Below are positions 1 to 11,556 of a DNA stretch of 64,000 bases, one piece after another. This DNA is from Limonium bicolor. Its lineage: Eukaryota > Streptophyta > Magnoliopsida > Caryophyllales > Plumbaginaceae. Each line of letters opens with the position of its first letter. The first letter of the stretch is position 1. The notes under the pieces are model-generated. The model ran no database searches, was not told the DNA's origin, and saw nothing but the letters and a program-made list of their open reading frames with translations. Where the stretch lies: positions 250,509,882 to 250,573,881 of the forward strand of contig CM041782.1 in the NCBI GenBank assembly GCA_023374045.1, in the 5' to 3' direction. A program made the position numbers and the translations under genes.

Positions 1-535
1 TAGACAGGTTAATTAAGCCGTAAATCTGGAGAAAACTTATTATGATTTAATAAGTTAGTATTTACAGATGCAATTATAATTCCTCGAATTAAACGTCCGT
101 TTACATAGTATTGCTCGAACCTTGATTAGACCGAGCATTTTCTGGTAAACGAGTTCTTAAGGGTCTATGACTTAGTCCTTAGGATAATAACAGGAATTTT
201 GCCAAACTAATATATTAAAACCGGTAGAGATAGCATAATTAATCAGATTATATAAAACCTGAACCCGGAGTCCCGTTTAATATTATCTTCCACTCAGTTA
301 ATTTAATCTGTTGTTTTACTTTACAAAACGAGTCAATTATCCCCCCTCTTGTGACAAGCTTAGGTTCTATTTTATTTCGCTATAAGTCCCACGGTTTGAC
401 CCCGGCCGCTTCTGTTCTCTATACTACTGCGACCGGGTTTTGTTTGCAGCCCGAAGGATTTTTGAGTTATTAATTTCTTTCTTTTCTTTTATTCTAATTT
501 CACCAGTTCCAACCTCTCTCATTTTCCAGTCTGCA
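1..535 (+). repeat. 5' LTR of the Athila element, last third
   Basis: This matches 11025-11556 of the 3' LTR almost perfectly and ends in TCTGCA just before the PBS. About 984 bases of the LTR lie outside the window to the left. Differences from the 3' LTR are two substitutions plus three one-base length differences in short T, A or C runs. Confidence 0.95.
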
Positions 536-538
536 AAA

Positions 539-556
539 TGGCGCCGTTGCCGGGGA
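539..556 (+). promoter_or_regulatory. Primer binding site, tRNA-Asp type
   Basis: TGGCGCCGTTGCCGGGGA starts three bases after the LTR end. It is the complement of the 3' end of plant tRNA-Asp(GTC) including CCA, the usual primer for Athila elements. Confidence 0.9.
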
Positions 557-964
557 CTTGATTTAATCTAGTCCCTAAGCCCCGGATAATTCACCTGTTA
601 TATTTTAATAATCTGTTAATATATTAAAAAAAAAAAAAAACTTTTAATCCAATTTTGGACATATAACCTCGAACATCTGACTTGGACAGTGGACATCTAA
701 CTTCTGATCTGACTTGGACATCTGACTACTAATTTGTTAATATTATTGTTATTTATTTCTGTCATTTCGTTCCATTGTCATTTCGTTCCATTGTCTCTAA
801 CTACTAACTTAAAATTTCAGTCATTTCGTTCCATTGTTATTTCGTTCCATTGTCATTTCTTTCCATTGTATACTAACTACTAACTTTAAATTTCTGTCTA
901 CTAATTCCTAACATTTTTATTATTCTAACGTATAACCAGTTCTTTTCTCTGTTTTGAGTGGTGT
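557..964 (+). other. Athila leader with short tandem repeats
   Basis: This is the untranslated leader between PBS and gag. An A run lies at 626-640. At 675-730 the words GACTTGGACA and GGACATCTAAC/GGACATCTGAC recur. At 761-870 the word ATTTCGTTCCATTGT recurs five times with small changes. No gene was seen. Confidence 0.7.
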
Positions 965-2590
965 ATGCCTTTCACCAGGTCACAGAGCCTCCCAGAGAAT
1001 ATTAATCACACGGTTGGTTACATCCCAGAAATCGAGAGAACCTTTCTGCGCAATCTCAGGCAGAGACGAACTCAACAGAACATTACCAACACAGTGATAG
1101 ATTCTGACCCAGAAACTAACATGGCAGCTACACCAGCAACGGTTCGAAATATCAAAGGCCGTCTAACCAAGGACAACAGCCTGCTATCATCCTTCCTCAC
1201 CTTAGCCCATCCGAATACGATGAGTGGCAGAAACTGAAGCCATATCATCAAATTCGATGTGTGAAGGAGTTGGGCATGTTTGATGGCACCAGTCCAGACG
1301 AAGCCCTGTTACATGTTACAAAATTCCTACAACATGCCAACAGCCTTACTGCAACCGACGCAGTACTTCAATATGCAAGATTGTCTTTATTCCCACACAG
1401 CCTGACGGGAAACGCGAGCAAGTGGTATCATAGCCTAACACCAAGTACCATCGGTACATGGGACGACATGGCCACCAAGTTCTACGACAAATTCCTACCC
1501 CGAGCCGAACATTGGAGATGATTGCTGAAATTTATAATTTCAAGCAACCTGGGTCGGAGAATATTTGTGAAACTTGGGACCGTTTCAAAGGTCTATTACT
1601 TACTTGTCCTCACCATGGTCTGACGAAAGAACAAGTATCACAATTGTTCTACAAGGGCTTGATCGGTCCGTGCAGAACAATGGTGCTATCTTCGTTAGGG
1701 GCTGACATTCTGAAAAAGCCAGGAGCACAATTTCTGAACAGCATGGAATCTCTCTGTGGAAATCAGAGACTGGGCCTCCGGTGGATCAAGGAGCGGTACT
1801 CCAGGATTATATCTTGTTGGGGAAAGTGATAACAAATTCGACCAGCTCATGAAAAGCCATGAACAACTCATGGAGAGCAATGCTCAGCAGGCCACAAAAG
1901 TAAGTACTCTACAGAAGGTGGTTGAGCAGATGGCTATGAACTCCTACCCCCAGCAAGCTAAGTCGTTGGTTTCTCGGTCATCAACAACCCCTCCAGGCTA
2001 TGCTCCTCTATCCCTATCAATTCCTGATGCTTCTTGCACGCAATGCGGCGGTCCACACGACTACGAGCAATGCCCCGAGTTACAAAAGTATAAAGGCATC
2101 CGAGGAAGCAATTTTGTGAGCAATAATCAAGGTTTCCGACAACCTTGGCAGCAGAATGTACATCCAAATCTCCGATACGGTAACACCAACAACATCCAGA
2201 ATCAACATACACTCCAGCCTACCCAAAACTACAGGCCTCAATCAAACTTCCAAGGAGGCCAAGGCAATTCCAACAACCTTCATACGGTAATGAAGCTTCT
2301 TCAAGTCGACCACCTCAACCTCAAACTAATCCAGAGTCTGAGATGGGTCAGATACAAGAAATGTTTAGAGTCATGATGAACAAATCCCGAGACACTCAAG
2401 AGGAGGTCTCAACTCTCAGGAAAGATCAGAAAGCGTTACAATCACAGATTCAACAACTCTTAACTCAACAAAGGCCACCTGGCCAAATACCCTCACAAAC
2501 CAATCCAACCCCCGTAATGAACATGCAAAAGCAATTCACACAGATGAAGGAGATGACAGCAACACATTCCAAGAAATCCCAGAGGTAAAT
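965..2590 (+). pseudogene. gag: Athila gag, frameshifted
   Basis: This is the capsid/nucleocapsid precursor that would package element RNA. The reading passes through five ORF segments in frames 2, 1, 3, 1 and 3 (965-1237, 1261-1521, 1458-1829, 1756-2376, 2343-2588). The capsid-like part includes the tract GMFDGTSPDEALLHVTKFL and, after a shift, the tract ETWDRFKGLLLTCPHHGL. A zinc-knuckle-like CTQCGGPHDYEQC lies near 2035-2073, followed by a Q/N-rich region. The ATG at 965 is chosen because it opens the first long frame after the leader. Within each segment there is almost no nonsense decay; the breaks are indels, which may be mutation or consensus error. Confidence 0.8.
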
Positions 2591-3442
2591 GCTGTCACCT
2601 TACGAAGTGGAAGGAAACTGAACACAGAAACGAGCACCGAAGATCGTGTAGAGGACGACATAACTCCTCCACCACCACCTTCGTCTGAGACACAGGCTCC
2701 TATCCTCCCTACTTCCTCTCCTTCGTCTCGAATTACTATTGATGTTCCTTCTTCTTCTTCTCGTAAAAATACGGAACTTCCATTTCCTAACAGGATGAAA
2801 AAGAAGCATCTTGACGAACAGTTTGCAAAATTTCTTAGTATTTTTAAGAAACTGACATTAGACATTCCGTTAATTGATGCCCTGCAGGAGATGCCCAACT
2901 ATGCAAAATTTCTAAAGGATCTCCTAACAAAAAGAAAGAAGAAGACCGATAAAGAGACTGTCCATCTCACAGAGGAGTGCTCTGCTGCCCTTCTTCGAGC
3001 ACTTCCTCCTAAACAGACAGATCCAGGATACCCAGTTGTCCCGTGCTTTATCGGTGGAATAGATTGTGGAAGTGGTTTGTGCGATTTAGGGGCCAGCATC
3101 AACATAATGCCATACGCTACCTTCTTAAAAGTTCGAGAAGGAGAGATGCAACCTGTACCGTTCAAACTACAGTTGGCCGATAGATCGGAAGTCAAACCGA
3201 TGGGAATGGTCAGAGATTTAGTTGTCGGCATTGACCGTTTCATTTTCCCAGCCGACTTCGTCATTCTGGATATGGATGACGATGTTGACGTACCCCTCAT
3301 TCTAGGTCGACCCTTCTTGAGTACTGCCAAGGCCGTCATCGATGTTCATGATGGTAAAATCACCTTGCGGTACGAGGATGAGAAGATTGAGTTTGACATG
3401 AGGAAAATGATGAAGAAATCCTCCAACGAATCTCACCCTTGA
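2591..3442 (+). pseudogene. Athila gag C-terminus and aspartic protease
   Basis: One open frame (frame 2) runs from the Athila-typical AVTLRSGR tract near 2591, through a P/S-rich linker (about 2650-2790), to TGA at 3440-3442. The retropepsin-like core has the DLGASINIMPYATFLKV motif with its Asp codon at 3083-3085 and ILGRPFLSTAKAVID near 3298-3342. The protease would cut the gag-pol polyprotein. In related elements this frame continues into RT; here the next frame starts in a four-base overlap (TTGA at 3439), so a frameshift is likely rather than a real gene boundary. Confidence 0.8.
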
Positions 3443-5390
3443 TGATGGCCAATTTAACTGATGATGAGGAAGATTGTGATTCTCCCCCTGATGAAGACGT
3501 TTATTCTCTTTCCTTCTGCATGAAGGCTCAAACTGAACCATTGGAGCATATTCTCGTTGCTTCTTTGGAAAAAGAAACTGAAGATCCAGTGGTCAATGCC
3601 ACGTTAGCCCAGGTAGAGAGAGGGAAGACAGGATATCAAGCCTATCGCCCTCCGATGGAGCGACTTGACAGAGAAATTAAGAAACCAGTCCCTTCCATCG
3701 AGCAACCACCCGAACTTGAGCTTAAAGAGTTACCTCCAAACCTTAAATATGCATTTTTAGCAGCTAATAAAAATTTGCCAGTTATTGTTTCATCTTCTTT
3801 AACTACAGGGCAAGAAGACGAGCTACTAAAGGTTCTGAGACAACACAAAACAGCGATCGGGTGGACTATTGCTGACATAAAAGGAATCGACCCCTCCTAC
3901 TGCACACACCACATTTATATGGAGGACAACTACAGGTCTATCAGGCAGCCCCAGCGTCGTCTTAACCCGAATCTGAAGGAGGTGGTTAAGAAGGAAGTTC
4001 TGAAACTTCTGGACGCGGACATCATTTATCCTATCTCCGACAGTCCGTGGGTAAGTCCTGTACAGGTTGTTCCAAAGAAGGGAGGCATCGAAGCGGTGGT
4101 GAATGACAAAGGAGAGGCGGTCCCTCAAAGAAAAATTACGGGGTGGCGCATGTGCATAGATTACAGGCGCTTGAACACTGAAACCAGGAAGGATCATTTC
4201 CCTCTACCTTTCATCGATCAAATGCTAGAAAGATTGGCAGGACAGGAGTACTATTGCTTCTTAGATGGTTTCTCGGGGTACTTCCAGATTCCTATAGCGC
4301 CAGAGGACCAAGACAAGACAACTTTCACTTGTCCCTATGGTACCTTCGCGTATAAAAGAATGCCCTTCGGATTATGCAATGCTCCTGCCACCTTTCAGCG
4401 TTGCATGCAGGCAATCTTCGCAGACTTCATCGAGCAAAGCATTGAGGTATTCATGGATGATTTTTCTGTCTATGGATCTAGTTTTGATTTTGTTTGGCGC
4501 AGCTTGATCTAATTCTTGCCCGATGTGAGGAGACAAATCTGGTTCTCAACTGGGAGAAATGCCATTTCATGGTCAAGGATGGGATTGTGCTCGGTCACGT
4601 AATATCTGCTAAGGGGATTGAGGTAGATAAAGCCAAGGTGGAGGTAATTGAAAAATTGCCAAAACCTACTTGTGTGAAAGAGGTAAGAGCTTTCTTAGGA
4701 CATGCCGGATTTTATAGACGGTTCATTCAAGATTTTTCTAAGATTGCAAAACCATTAACTGATTTGCTTCTGAAAGAAGCCCCATTTATTGTTTCTGATG
4801 ATTGTGTTTCTGCTTTTGATTTGATAAAACAAAAATTGGTAGCGGCTCCCATTGTTGTTTCACCTGACTGGTCATTACCATTTGAAATTATGTGTGATGC
4901 CAGTGACTTTGCAGTAGGGGCGGCTCTGTGCCAAAGAAAAGAAAAGATTCTACGAGTTATTGCTTACGCGAGCAAAACTCTGGATAATGCCCAAAGGAAT
5001 TACACAACCACCGAGAAAGAGCTCCTAGCAGTGGTATTCTCCTTAGATAAGTTCAGATCATATCTATGGGGAAGTAAAGTAATTATTCACACTGACCATT
5101 CTGCTCTTAAATATCTGTTTGCTAAGAAAGAGGCCAAACCGCGCTTGCTTCGTTGGATTCTTTTGTTACAGGAATTTGACATAGAAGTAAGGGATAAGAG
5201 TGGTAAATTGAATGTTGTGGCTGACCATCTTTCTCGGTTGGTAGTTCCTGATGATGGTGTACCTATTCATGAATTTTTTCCGGATGAGACTGTTTTTGTT
5301 TTGAATACGGTACACGAGCCTTGGTTTGCTGATCTGGCCAATTATCTTGTTTCTGGAGTTATACCTCATGATTTTTCTTATGCTCAGAAA
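3439..5390 (+). pseudogene. Athila reverse transcriptase-RNase H, frameshifted
   Basis: RT converts element RNA to DNA and RNase H removes the template. Frame 1 (3439-4512) carries the RT palm with WRMCIDYRRLNTETRKD, FLDGFSGYFQIPIAPED and the catalytic FMDDFSVYG (Asp codons 4456-4461). Just after it, near 4480-4494, a short deletion shifts the reading to frame 3 (4494-5465). That frame carries the thumb/connection ([33 protein letters not shown]) and RNase H ([36 protein letters not shown]). Near 5390 another one-base shift leads into the integrase frame. Key residues are present, so the breaks are confined to indels. Confidence 0.88.
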
Positions 5391-6640
5391 AAGAATTCTT
5401 ATCTGACACTAGGCATTATATCTGGGATGACCCTTTTCTCTTTCGAGTTTGTGCAGATAGTATAATTCGCAGGTGTCTCCCAGATAACGAAATACCCAGT
5501 GTTCTTGAGTTCTGTCATTCAAGAGAAGCTGGAGGCCATCATGGATCTTATAGGACGGCGGCCAAAGTCTTGGAATCAGGATTTTATTGGCCCTCATTAC
5601 ATAAAGATTGCCAAGTCTTTGTGGCCAGTTGCGATAGTTGTCAACGCATGGGAAATACTTCCAGGCGACATGAGATGCCCCTGCAAGGTATTTTAGAAGT
5701 CGAACTTTTTGACTGCTGGGGAATGGATTTCATGGGACCATTCCCCTCTTCGCAAGGATTCCAATTTATTCTGGTGGCAGTGGACTACGTATCCAAGTGG
5801 GTTGAAGCAATTCCTTGCCAACATGCTGATTCAAAGACGGTGGTAAAATTCTTAAAGAAGCATGTCTTTACCCGCTTTGGAGTCCCTAGAGCCATTATAA
5901 GTGATGGAGGCACACACTTCTGCAATCGAAGTATTGACGCATTAATGGCCAAGTACGGGGTACGTCACAAGGTAGCTTTACCTTATCACCCCCAGACAAA
6001 CGGCCAAGCAGAAGTTTCCAACCGTGAGTTAAAATGGATCCTCCAGAAGACGGTTAACTCATCACGAAAGGATTGGGCACTTAAACTGGATGATGCGCTT
6101 TGGGCTTACCGCACTGCATTCAAGACTCCCATCGGGATGTCTCCTTTTAAGCTGGTCTATGGGAAAGCATGCCACCTTCCTGTGGAGCTAGAACATAAGG
6201 CATATTGGGCAATCAAGGCCCTAAACTTTGACATGACTTCTGCAGGAGAGAAAAGGAAATTCCAACTTTCCGAATTAGAAGAGCTGAGAGATCAGGCTTA
6301 CCAGAATGCTAAGATATATAAGGAACGCACCAAGAAGAAGTTCCATGACGATGATCCTAAAAGGGACTTCGAAATTGGTGATTGGGTTCTCTTGTATAAC
6401 TCTAGATTAAGGATCTTCCCTGGGAAACTCAAGTCTCATTGGGCCGGCCCTTTCCAGATTGTTAGTGTGACTCCATACGGTGCCTTTGAACTCCAGAACA
6501 AACAAGGCGAAACTTTCAAGGTCAACGGGGCACGTCTTAAAAGGTATAATTCTAATTCTGATATTTCAACTGACCTATCTGCAACCTATTTTGTCCAAGA
6601 TCAGCGGGACAATTCGCCCTCCAACTCTTCTCCAACCTAA
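5391..6640 (+). pseudogene. Athila integrase
   Basis: Integrase would insert the DNA copy into the host genome. Frame 2 is open from about 5391 to the stop at 6638-6640, although an internal TTG at 5570 is the first in-frame start-like codon. The N-terminal H2C2 zinc-binding part precedes 5640 (ending CDSCQ). The catalytic core has [17 protein letters not shown] with Asp codon 5903-5905 and QAEVSNRE with Glu codon 6011-6013, that is D-x35-E. The C-terminal GPY/F-type module contains [10 protein letters not shown]. The domain is complete in itself and separated from RT only by the frame change near 5390. Confidence 0.9.
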
Positions 6641-7635
6641 AGCTTGGTCAAATACGTCTAGCTAGAGACGTTAAAAAGAGCAGCTAACTGGGAGGCAACC
6701 CAGTATTTTTCAGGTATTTTTAATATTATTTTTAATATAAGTATTTTTTATTTTATTTTATAATGTTTTTAATTTTTAATAATTTTCTACCATATTCTAT
6801 CTAGTTAGACTAAGAGAAAATTAAAAAAAAAAACATTTGGCCTGTCCGAACCAGCTGGTCCGGACAGGAAATTTCCGGATCTTAAACGCGAGTCCGAATC
6901 GACTGCGACAGAAAATTCCCAAACTCTCCAATTCGAACGCGACGAGCAGCCCCCCTCAAATCGCCTCCACCTTGTTGAGCTCTAGATTACTCATTTCTCC
7001 ACCAAATTAAGCAAGGTTGGTATCAAAATCTTCGTTTTCGAATTCTCTACGTTTCTATAGCAAGAAATCCACAAACCATCAACCACACAAGGAGAAATCA
7101 GTGGCTGAATATTCGAACCCTAGAAGAACGAATTCGAAATTTCTGAGCTCATTTGTGCGTTTTTGACATCGATTTCTTCTTCTACAATCATACTATACTC
7201 CTACAAGGTAATTTCTACACTTATTACACTCAAATTTGGTGTTTTTGATTGAATTCCAAATTAATGTGTGATAGTTACGAAAATTATATGAGTATATTTG
7301 GATTTTTGGATTCTATATTGCCTTGTGAATATAAGTTATTGATTATATGATGGTATAATGTTATGGGTGGATTTATTTGCTAACGGTATTGTTATACCTT
7401 GATTATTGATTGAATTAAATTGTGGAGAATTGAAGGTTTTTAGGGGAGATTCTGTCGAAATTTCGGTAGAATTTGTGATATTTGTTTTCTTTTGTTTGAA
7501 TTTCATATTATTACTCTACTAGTTTTATCTATGTTTGAATTTGATATTATTATTCTACTTGTTTTTCTTTTGTTTATATTTCATATTATTTTTCCTACTT
7601 GCTGTCTTTGTTGTTATTAATATGTATTAAGCAGG
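6641..7635 (+). other. Spacer between pol and env-like ORF, with possible intron
   Basis: No coding region was seen. CTGGGAGGCAACCCAG at about 6689-6704 is an inverted repeat found at this place in Athila elements. Near 6847-6867 a short GTCC/GGAC hairpin echoes the LTR hairpins. A candidate intron spans 7208-7634: the donor reads CTACAAG/GTAATT and the acceptor ATTAAGCAG/GATG, ending one base before the env-like ATG, with a T-rich tract upstream of the acceptor. Confidence 0.55.
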
Positions 7636-8784
7636 ATGTTTAAGAAAATGACTGGACGTTCTAAGAAGAGTAAGACCACTGCAACTAGTTCGAGTCAGGC
7701 ACCACCACCAGAGTTCATATCTACACAGGCAGCAGAGTGGTTCAACCTGGAGTGCGATATTGATCCAGAAAGATCAGTGGCACCAGACCTGCAGCGCCAG
7801 CTTGGGTTACCCCAGCTTCTGAGTGCGCATGGATGGGCGAAACTACTGGACATGGGTGGTTCCTTCACCCACGAGAGGTACGGGTTTTCTATGCGAATTC
7901 CCGTATCCAAGAGGGAAACATCCACTCTAGGGTCCAGGAGAGGGATCATCATTCGGGCGGAGGACATCGCCACTTATTTAGGGATTCCATACCCTGGTCC
8001 TATGAATCAGGATGATGATCAGATGCAGTTATTTAATGATTTTCTGGGTCGTGCAGATCATCATTACAGTGGCCTTTACAGTCAGGCACCGCGCAGACGA
8101 AGAGGAGATGACCAGACTAAGCAGGTCATCCCTGCTGATCTTCTACAGGACCCTCGCGAGAGAGTTCTGTTCGCGCTTCTGGTGGCCAATGTCACGCCAC
8201 GCCGCTCTTCTGACCTCAACCAGACCGACTGTTTTTTCCTTCAAGCAGTCGTGAACCCCTCTTTTTCTGGAGCAGCTGCACTCATATACCTACCCCACCT
8301 TTTACATCAGCATCTGGGCTACATCATAGAGCATAAGGACCATCACAGACTTGGATTCCCTGTCATGATCTGCCACTTCCTCAGGCAGCAGGGAGTCCAC
8401 TTAGCTGAGGAGGGTCGCTCCACCTCTAGGGCACCCATTGACATGAGCACCATGAGGAGGATGCGATTTGAGTATATTGGAAATCAGTGGGTTAAGCAAG
8501 CGGGTGCGCGTACTCAGAAGCGACAAAGAGATGTGGGAGAGGGACCATCAGAGCCAGTCCCTGGTTCCACTACAGTAGAGGAGCAGGAGTATGCTGCATT
8601 CCCAGCACCCAGGTGCGGGTATGTGACCTGGGATGAGTTCGAGCGCAGACAGCAGCAGATGGAGCAGAGATACCAAGCTGAGATCACTCAGCTTCGGGAG
8701 CAGGCACGACGATCTCAGGATAATTATGAGACTATGCTCCATGACTTCCATCAGTGGCAGACTTTCTACCCACCACCGGAGTGA
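7636..8784 (+). CDS. Athila env-like ORF (unknown function)
   Basis: This is an intact 382-codon ORF in the position of the third (env-like) gene of Athila elements, and the only long undamaged ORF of this element. The N-terminus is basic (residues 1-20). The middle includes HGWAKLLDMGGSFTHERYGF and an AEDIATYLGIPYPG tract of the kind found in plant transposon-associated proteins. The last 50 residues (QQQMEQRYQAEITQLREQAR) look like a coiled coil. I see no clear signal peptide or membrane span, so an envelope function is not supported. The ATG at 7636 follows a possible splice acceptor by one base, consistent with expression from a spliced subgenomic RNA. Function unknown. Confidence 0.8.
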   Translation: MFKKMTGRSKKSKTTATSSSQAPPPEFISTQAAEWFNLECDIDPERSVAPDLQRQLGLPQLLSAHGWAKLLDMGGSFTHERYGFSMRIPVSKRETSTLGSRRGIIIRAEDIATYLGIPYPGPMNQDDDQMQLFNDFLGRADHHYSGLYSQAPRRRRGDDQTKQVIPADLLQDPRERVLFALLVANVTPRRSSDLNQTDCFFLQAVVNPSFSGAAALIYLPHLLHQHLGYIIEHKDHHRLGFPVMICHFLRQQGVHLAEEGRSTSRAPIDMSTMRRMRFEYIGNQWVKQAGARTQKRQRDVGEGPSEPVPGSTTVEEQEYAAFPAPRCGYVTWDEFERRQQQMEQRYQAEITQLREQARRSQDNYETMLHDFHQWQTFYPPPE

Positions 8785-10040
8785 TTCTATGACAGTTATT
8801 TTCTCTATTATGTTTTTCCATTCCTGCTGAACTATTTATTTATTGTGTGTCTAACGTTTGACAGTTTACTTTTTATTTGGTTTGTTTCAGTGTACGCACT
8901 ATCTTTATTATTTAATAACAGCTTTCCGTTTTTATTTTCCAATAATACTTTCCTTCTCCAAAGTTGAACACTTGCATAACGCAAGTGTGAGGAACGTTTT
9001 CCCCGACAAAAGCTTAAGTGTGAGGAAGGGCTACTTCCTCAAATCCAAGGATATAAGGGGAGTCATTTGTTTTAATTTTTGCAAAAGTTAAATAATGTTA
9101 AGTTCGTGTTACTTCTCTTATTTGATTTATCTCTATTGCTATACATAACCACTATCCTCCATGAGTATGACACATTTTGAAACGTCTTCTTTCTTTGAAA
9201 ATTTTAAACTGAACAATTGAGGACATTGTTCCTCTTAAGTGTGAGGAAGTAGAGACCTTTCCCTGAAAATGTGTCAGCTGATCTAATTCATATAGACATT
9301 AGATGATTTACGGGTGAAAATATTTTGTAGAGAATCAAAAATGGTAAGCAACTTTAAGAGTTGTTGCTCATAATTGTTAGCTTTCATGGTTTCATTATAA
9401 AAATTATTTAGTGTGAAAGCTAATTATTAAGTCTGAACTGGTTAACTCGGTACCTTTGGAAATGAAAGGAAAGTTTGGAAGAAGAAAAAGGCAAGGTACT
9501 CCTCTGATCTAATATTTTTGTTTAAACTGAAACGGGCCTCTTCCATTCGGTTATTAAGTCCTAGGGGTGTTTCATCACCCATTTACCTAAGATCATTTGA
9601 TCTGGATAAAAGACCCAAAACTGCTACATGAATGAAGAGAAAAGTCTGTAGGGTTTAAAATAAAGATACATACAGTGCATAAAAAAAAAGAGCTTAAGGT
9701 TATTTAGATCATGAGTATGTGGTGTTGAAAGGTACTGCGGAATAAGGCAATACTTCACACCCCTTGTCATTTCTGGGTATTTAAGGAAAGAAATGTGGAA
9801 AGATCCCGAGTTAATGTGTACATTCTTGATGATTAACTTCTCCATTTTTTGGTTTGAAGAGCTTGCTTCTACTAAAAAGAAAGGAACATTCAGTTATGAG
9901 CAAAGGTAATCTTAGGATTGTTATTATGTTTAATTCCCTTCTACGTTTGTTTTACCCAGAGTTTTAATTCTATGGAATTCCTCAGGTGCTTAATTCTGTA
10001 TTTTGCTTGAGGACAAGCAAAAGCTAAGTGTGAGGAAGTT
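8785..10040 (+). other. Athila 3' noncoding region with repeated PPT-like motifs
   Basis: No gene was seen. The purine-rich word AAGTGTGAGGAA occurs at 8983-8994, 9016-9027, 9237-9248 and 10026-10037. The last copy directly precedes the 3' LTR and is the functional-position polypurine tract (10026-10040); the other three are upstream copies. Confidence 0.75.
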
Positions 10041-10285
10041 TGATAAGTGCAAAACATATAGACTTTTAGGGTTTAAATACCTTATGAATTGCAATATCTG
10101 AAGCACTTATTTCCCACTTATTATGCGTTTTTCTAAGATTTATGTTTTGATATGAACTAATGCATTTTATGTGTTCAATGTAGGAAAAAACATGTAATTA
10201 AGTAGATTTACTCATGAGGATTCCAACGCAACAAACGGGGATCAAATCGGAGCTAAAACGAATATTCTAGAGGCAAATGAATTTT

Positions 10286-10465
10286 GGTCCGGACTAGTGT
10301 CCGGACCAGCTGGTTCGGACTAATGCTTTCCAGCGCATAAACCGTACAAAATACATCGACCTGGTCCAGTGTCCGGTCACCTGGTCCGGACCAATTCATG
10401 CCAGCGCGCCCAAGAAATAATCGACGTCGTCCGGACCACCTGGTCCGGACACAGGTCCGGACACT
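10286..10465. repeat. GTCCGG hairpin array in Athila U3
   Basis: Three clusters of GGTCCGGAC and its complement start at about 10286, 10363 and 10429 (spacing 77 and 66). Each cluster can fold on itself. The spacers share CCAGCGC and an ATCGAC tract, showing that this is a degenerate tandem repeat. It lies 100-280 bases upstream of the TATA box, so it is probably not in the element RNA start. Confidence 0.75.
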
Positions 10466-10566
10466 GCTATTCTGGCAGCAGAAAAGGGGTCGTGTGAAGA
10501 GATAAAATCCTTATCTCTTCACACGCAAATACTACCGACTTACCACCCCATTTACCCCTATTTCTC

Positions 10567-10574
10567 TATAAATA
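10567..10574 (+). promoter_or_regulatory. TATA box of Athila 3' LTR
   Basis: TATAAATA lies in a TCTCTATAAATACACC context in the middle of the LTR, the expected place of the U3/R promoter. Assigned by motif only. Confidence 0.6.
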
Positions 10575-11556
10575 CACCTCCAAACCTCCATGAAATGATA
10601 TCTGATTCCACCCCAAACTATGCCATTTTCCTTCCATAAAATACCATAAAACTCTCCACAAAATCACTCATTTCATCCACATAAATCCCATACTAATCTC
10701 ATCCCATAAATCATTCCACTTCATACCGTTATCCTGTCCAACCTCTGTCAAAAATATTAGCAGATAAGATAGCGGAGCGGAAATAAACATCTTTTCAGAT
10801 GTATTTCCTCTACTTCTTATTCTGTCTTTAATATGTCAGGCTAAGGAGGATTTGCTCCGGGCAAAGGTTTAATTATAGTTTGTATAATTATGTAATCTAT
10901 ATTTTTACCGGTTTAAAATAAATACAGTTTGTTACGCTTAAAGGCTTCTCTCGCCATTTTAATAAATTACATGAATTTATTAAAATGCTTTCCTAAGTCT
11001 ATTTTGATCAGACCAGGTGATAAATAGACAGGTTAATTAAGCCGTAAATCTGGAGAAAACTTATTATGATTTAATAAGTTAGTATTTACAGATGCAATTT
11101 TAATTCCTCGAATTAAACGTCCGTTTACATAGTATTGCTCGAACCTTGATTAGACCGAGCATTTTCTGGTAAACGAGTTCTTAAGGGTCTATGACTTAGT
11201 CCTTAGGATAATAACAGGAATTTTGCCAAACTAATATATAAAACCGGTAGAGATAGCATAATTAATCAGATTATATAAAACCTGAACCCGGAGTCCCGTT
11301 TAATATTATCTTCCACTCAGTTAATTTAATCTGTTGTTTTACTTTACAAAACGAGTCAATTATCCCCCTCTTGTGACAAGCTTAGGTTCTATTTATTTCG
11401 CTATAAATCCCACGGTTTGACCCCGGCCGCTTCTGTTCTCTATACTACTGCGACCGGGTTTTGTTTGCAGCCCGAAGGATTTTTGAGTTATTAATTTCTT
11501 TCTTTTCTTTTATTCTAATTTCACCAGTTCCAACCTCTCTCATTTTCCAGTCTGCA

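Larger units (their letters stand above)
1..11556 (+). mobile_element. Athila-type Ty3/gypsy LTR retrotransposon, 5' end cut by window
   Basis: Order along the plus strand is partial 5' LTR, PBS matching the 3' end of plant tRNA-Asp, gag, protease, RT-RNase H, integrase, env-like ORF, polypurine tract, 3' LTR. The protease motif DLGASINIMP, the RT motif FMDDFSVYG and an extra ORF after pol are typical of the Athila lineage. The overlapping LTR parts (1-535 and 11025-11556) differ by eye at two substitutions and three one-base indels, so the insertion is recent. It interrupts the protease region of the minus-strand Tekay-like element that resumes at 11557. The left target-site copy lies outside the window, so the duplication cannot be checked. 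Gag-pol is split over at least eight frame changes. Confidence 0.93.
10041..11556 (+). repeat. Athila 3' LTR, complete (1516 bp)
   Basis: It begins TGATAAGTGC right after the polypurine tract and ends TCTGCA. Its last 532 bases match the partial 5' LTR. It contains a hairpin array (10286-10465) upstream of a TATA box. The base after it (11557) resumes the interrupted minus-strand element. Confidence 0.93.

Noticed and set aside
7695..8751. Antisense and shifted ORFs over the env-like gene
   Set aside because: Shadows of the intact 382-codon ORF.
9624..9845. 73-codon minus-strand ORF in the Athila 3' region
   Set aside because: Antisense, without recognisable features, in a noncoding region; a chance ORF.
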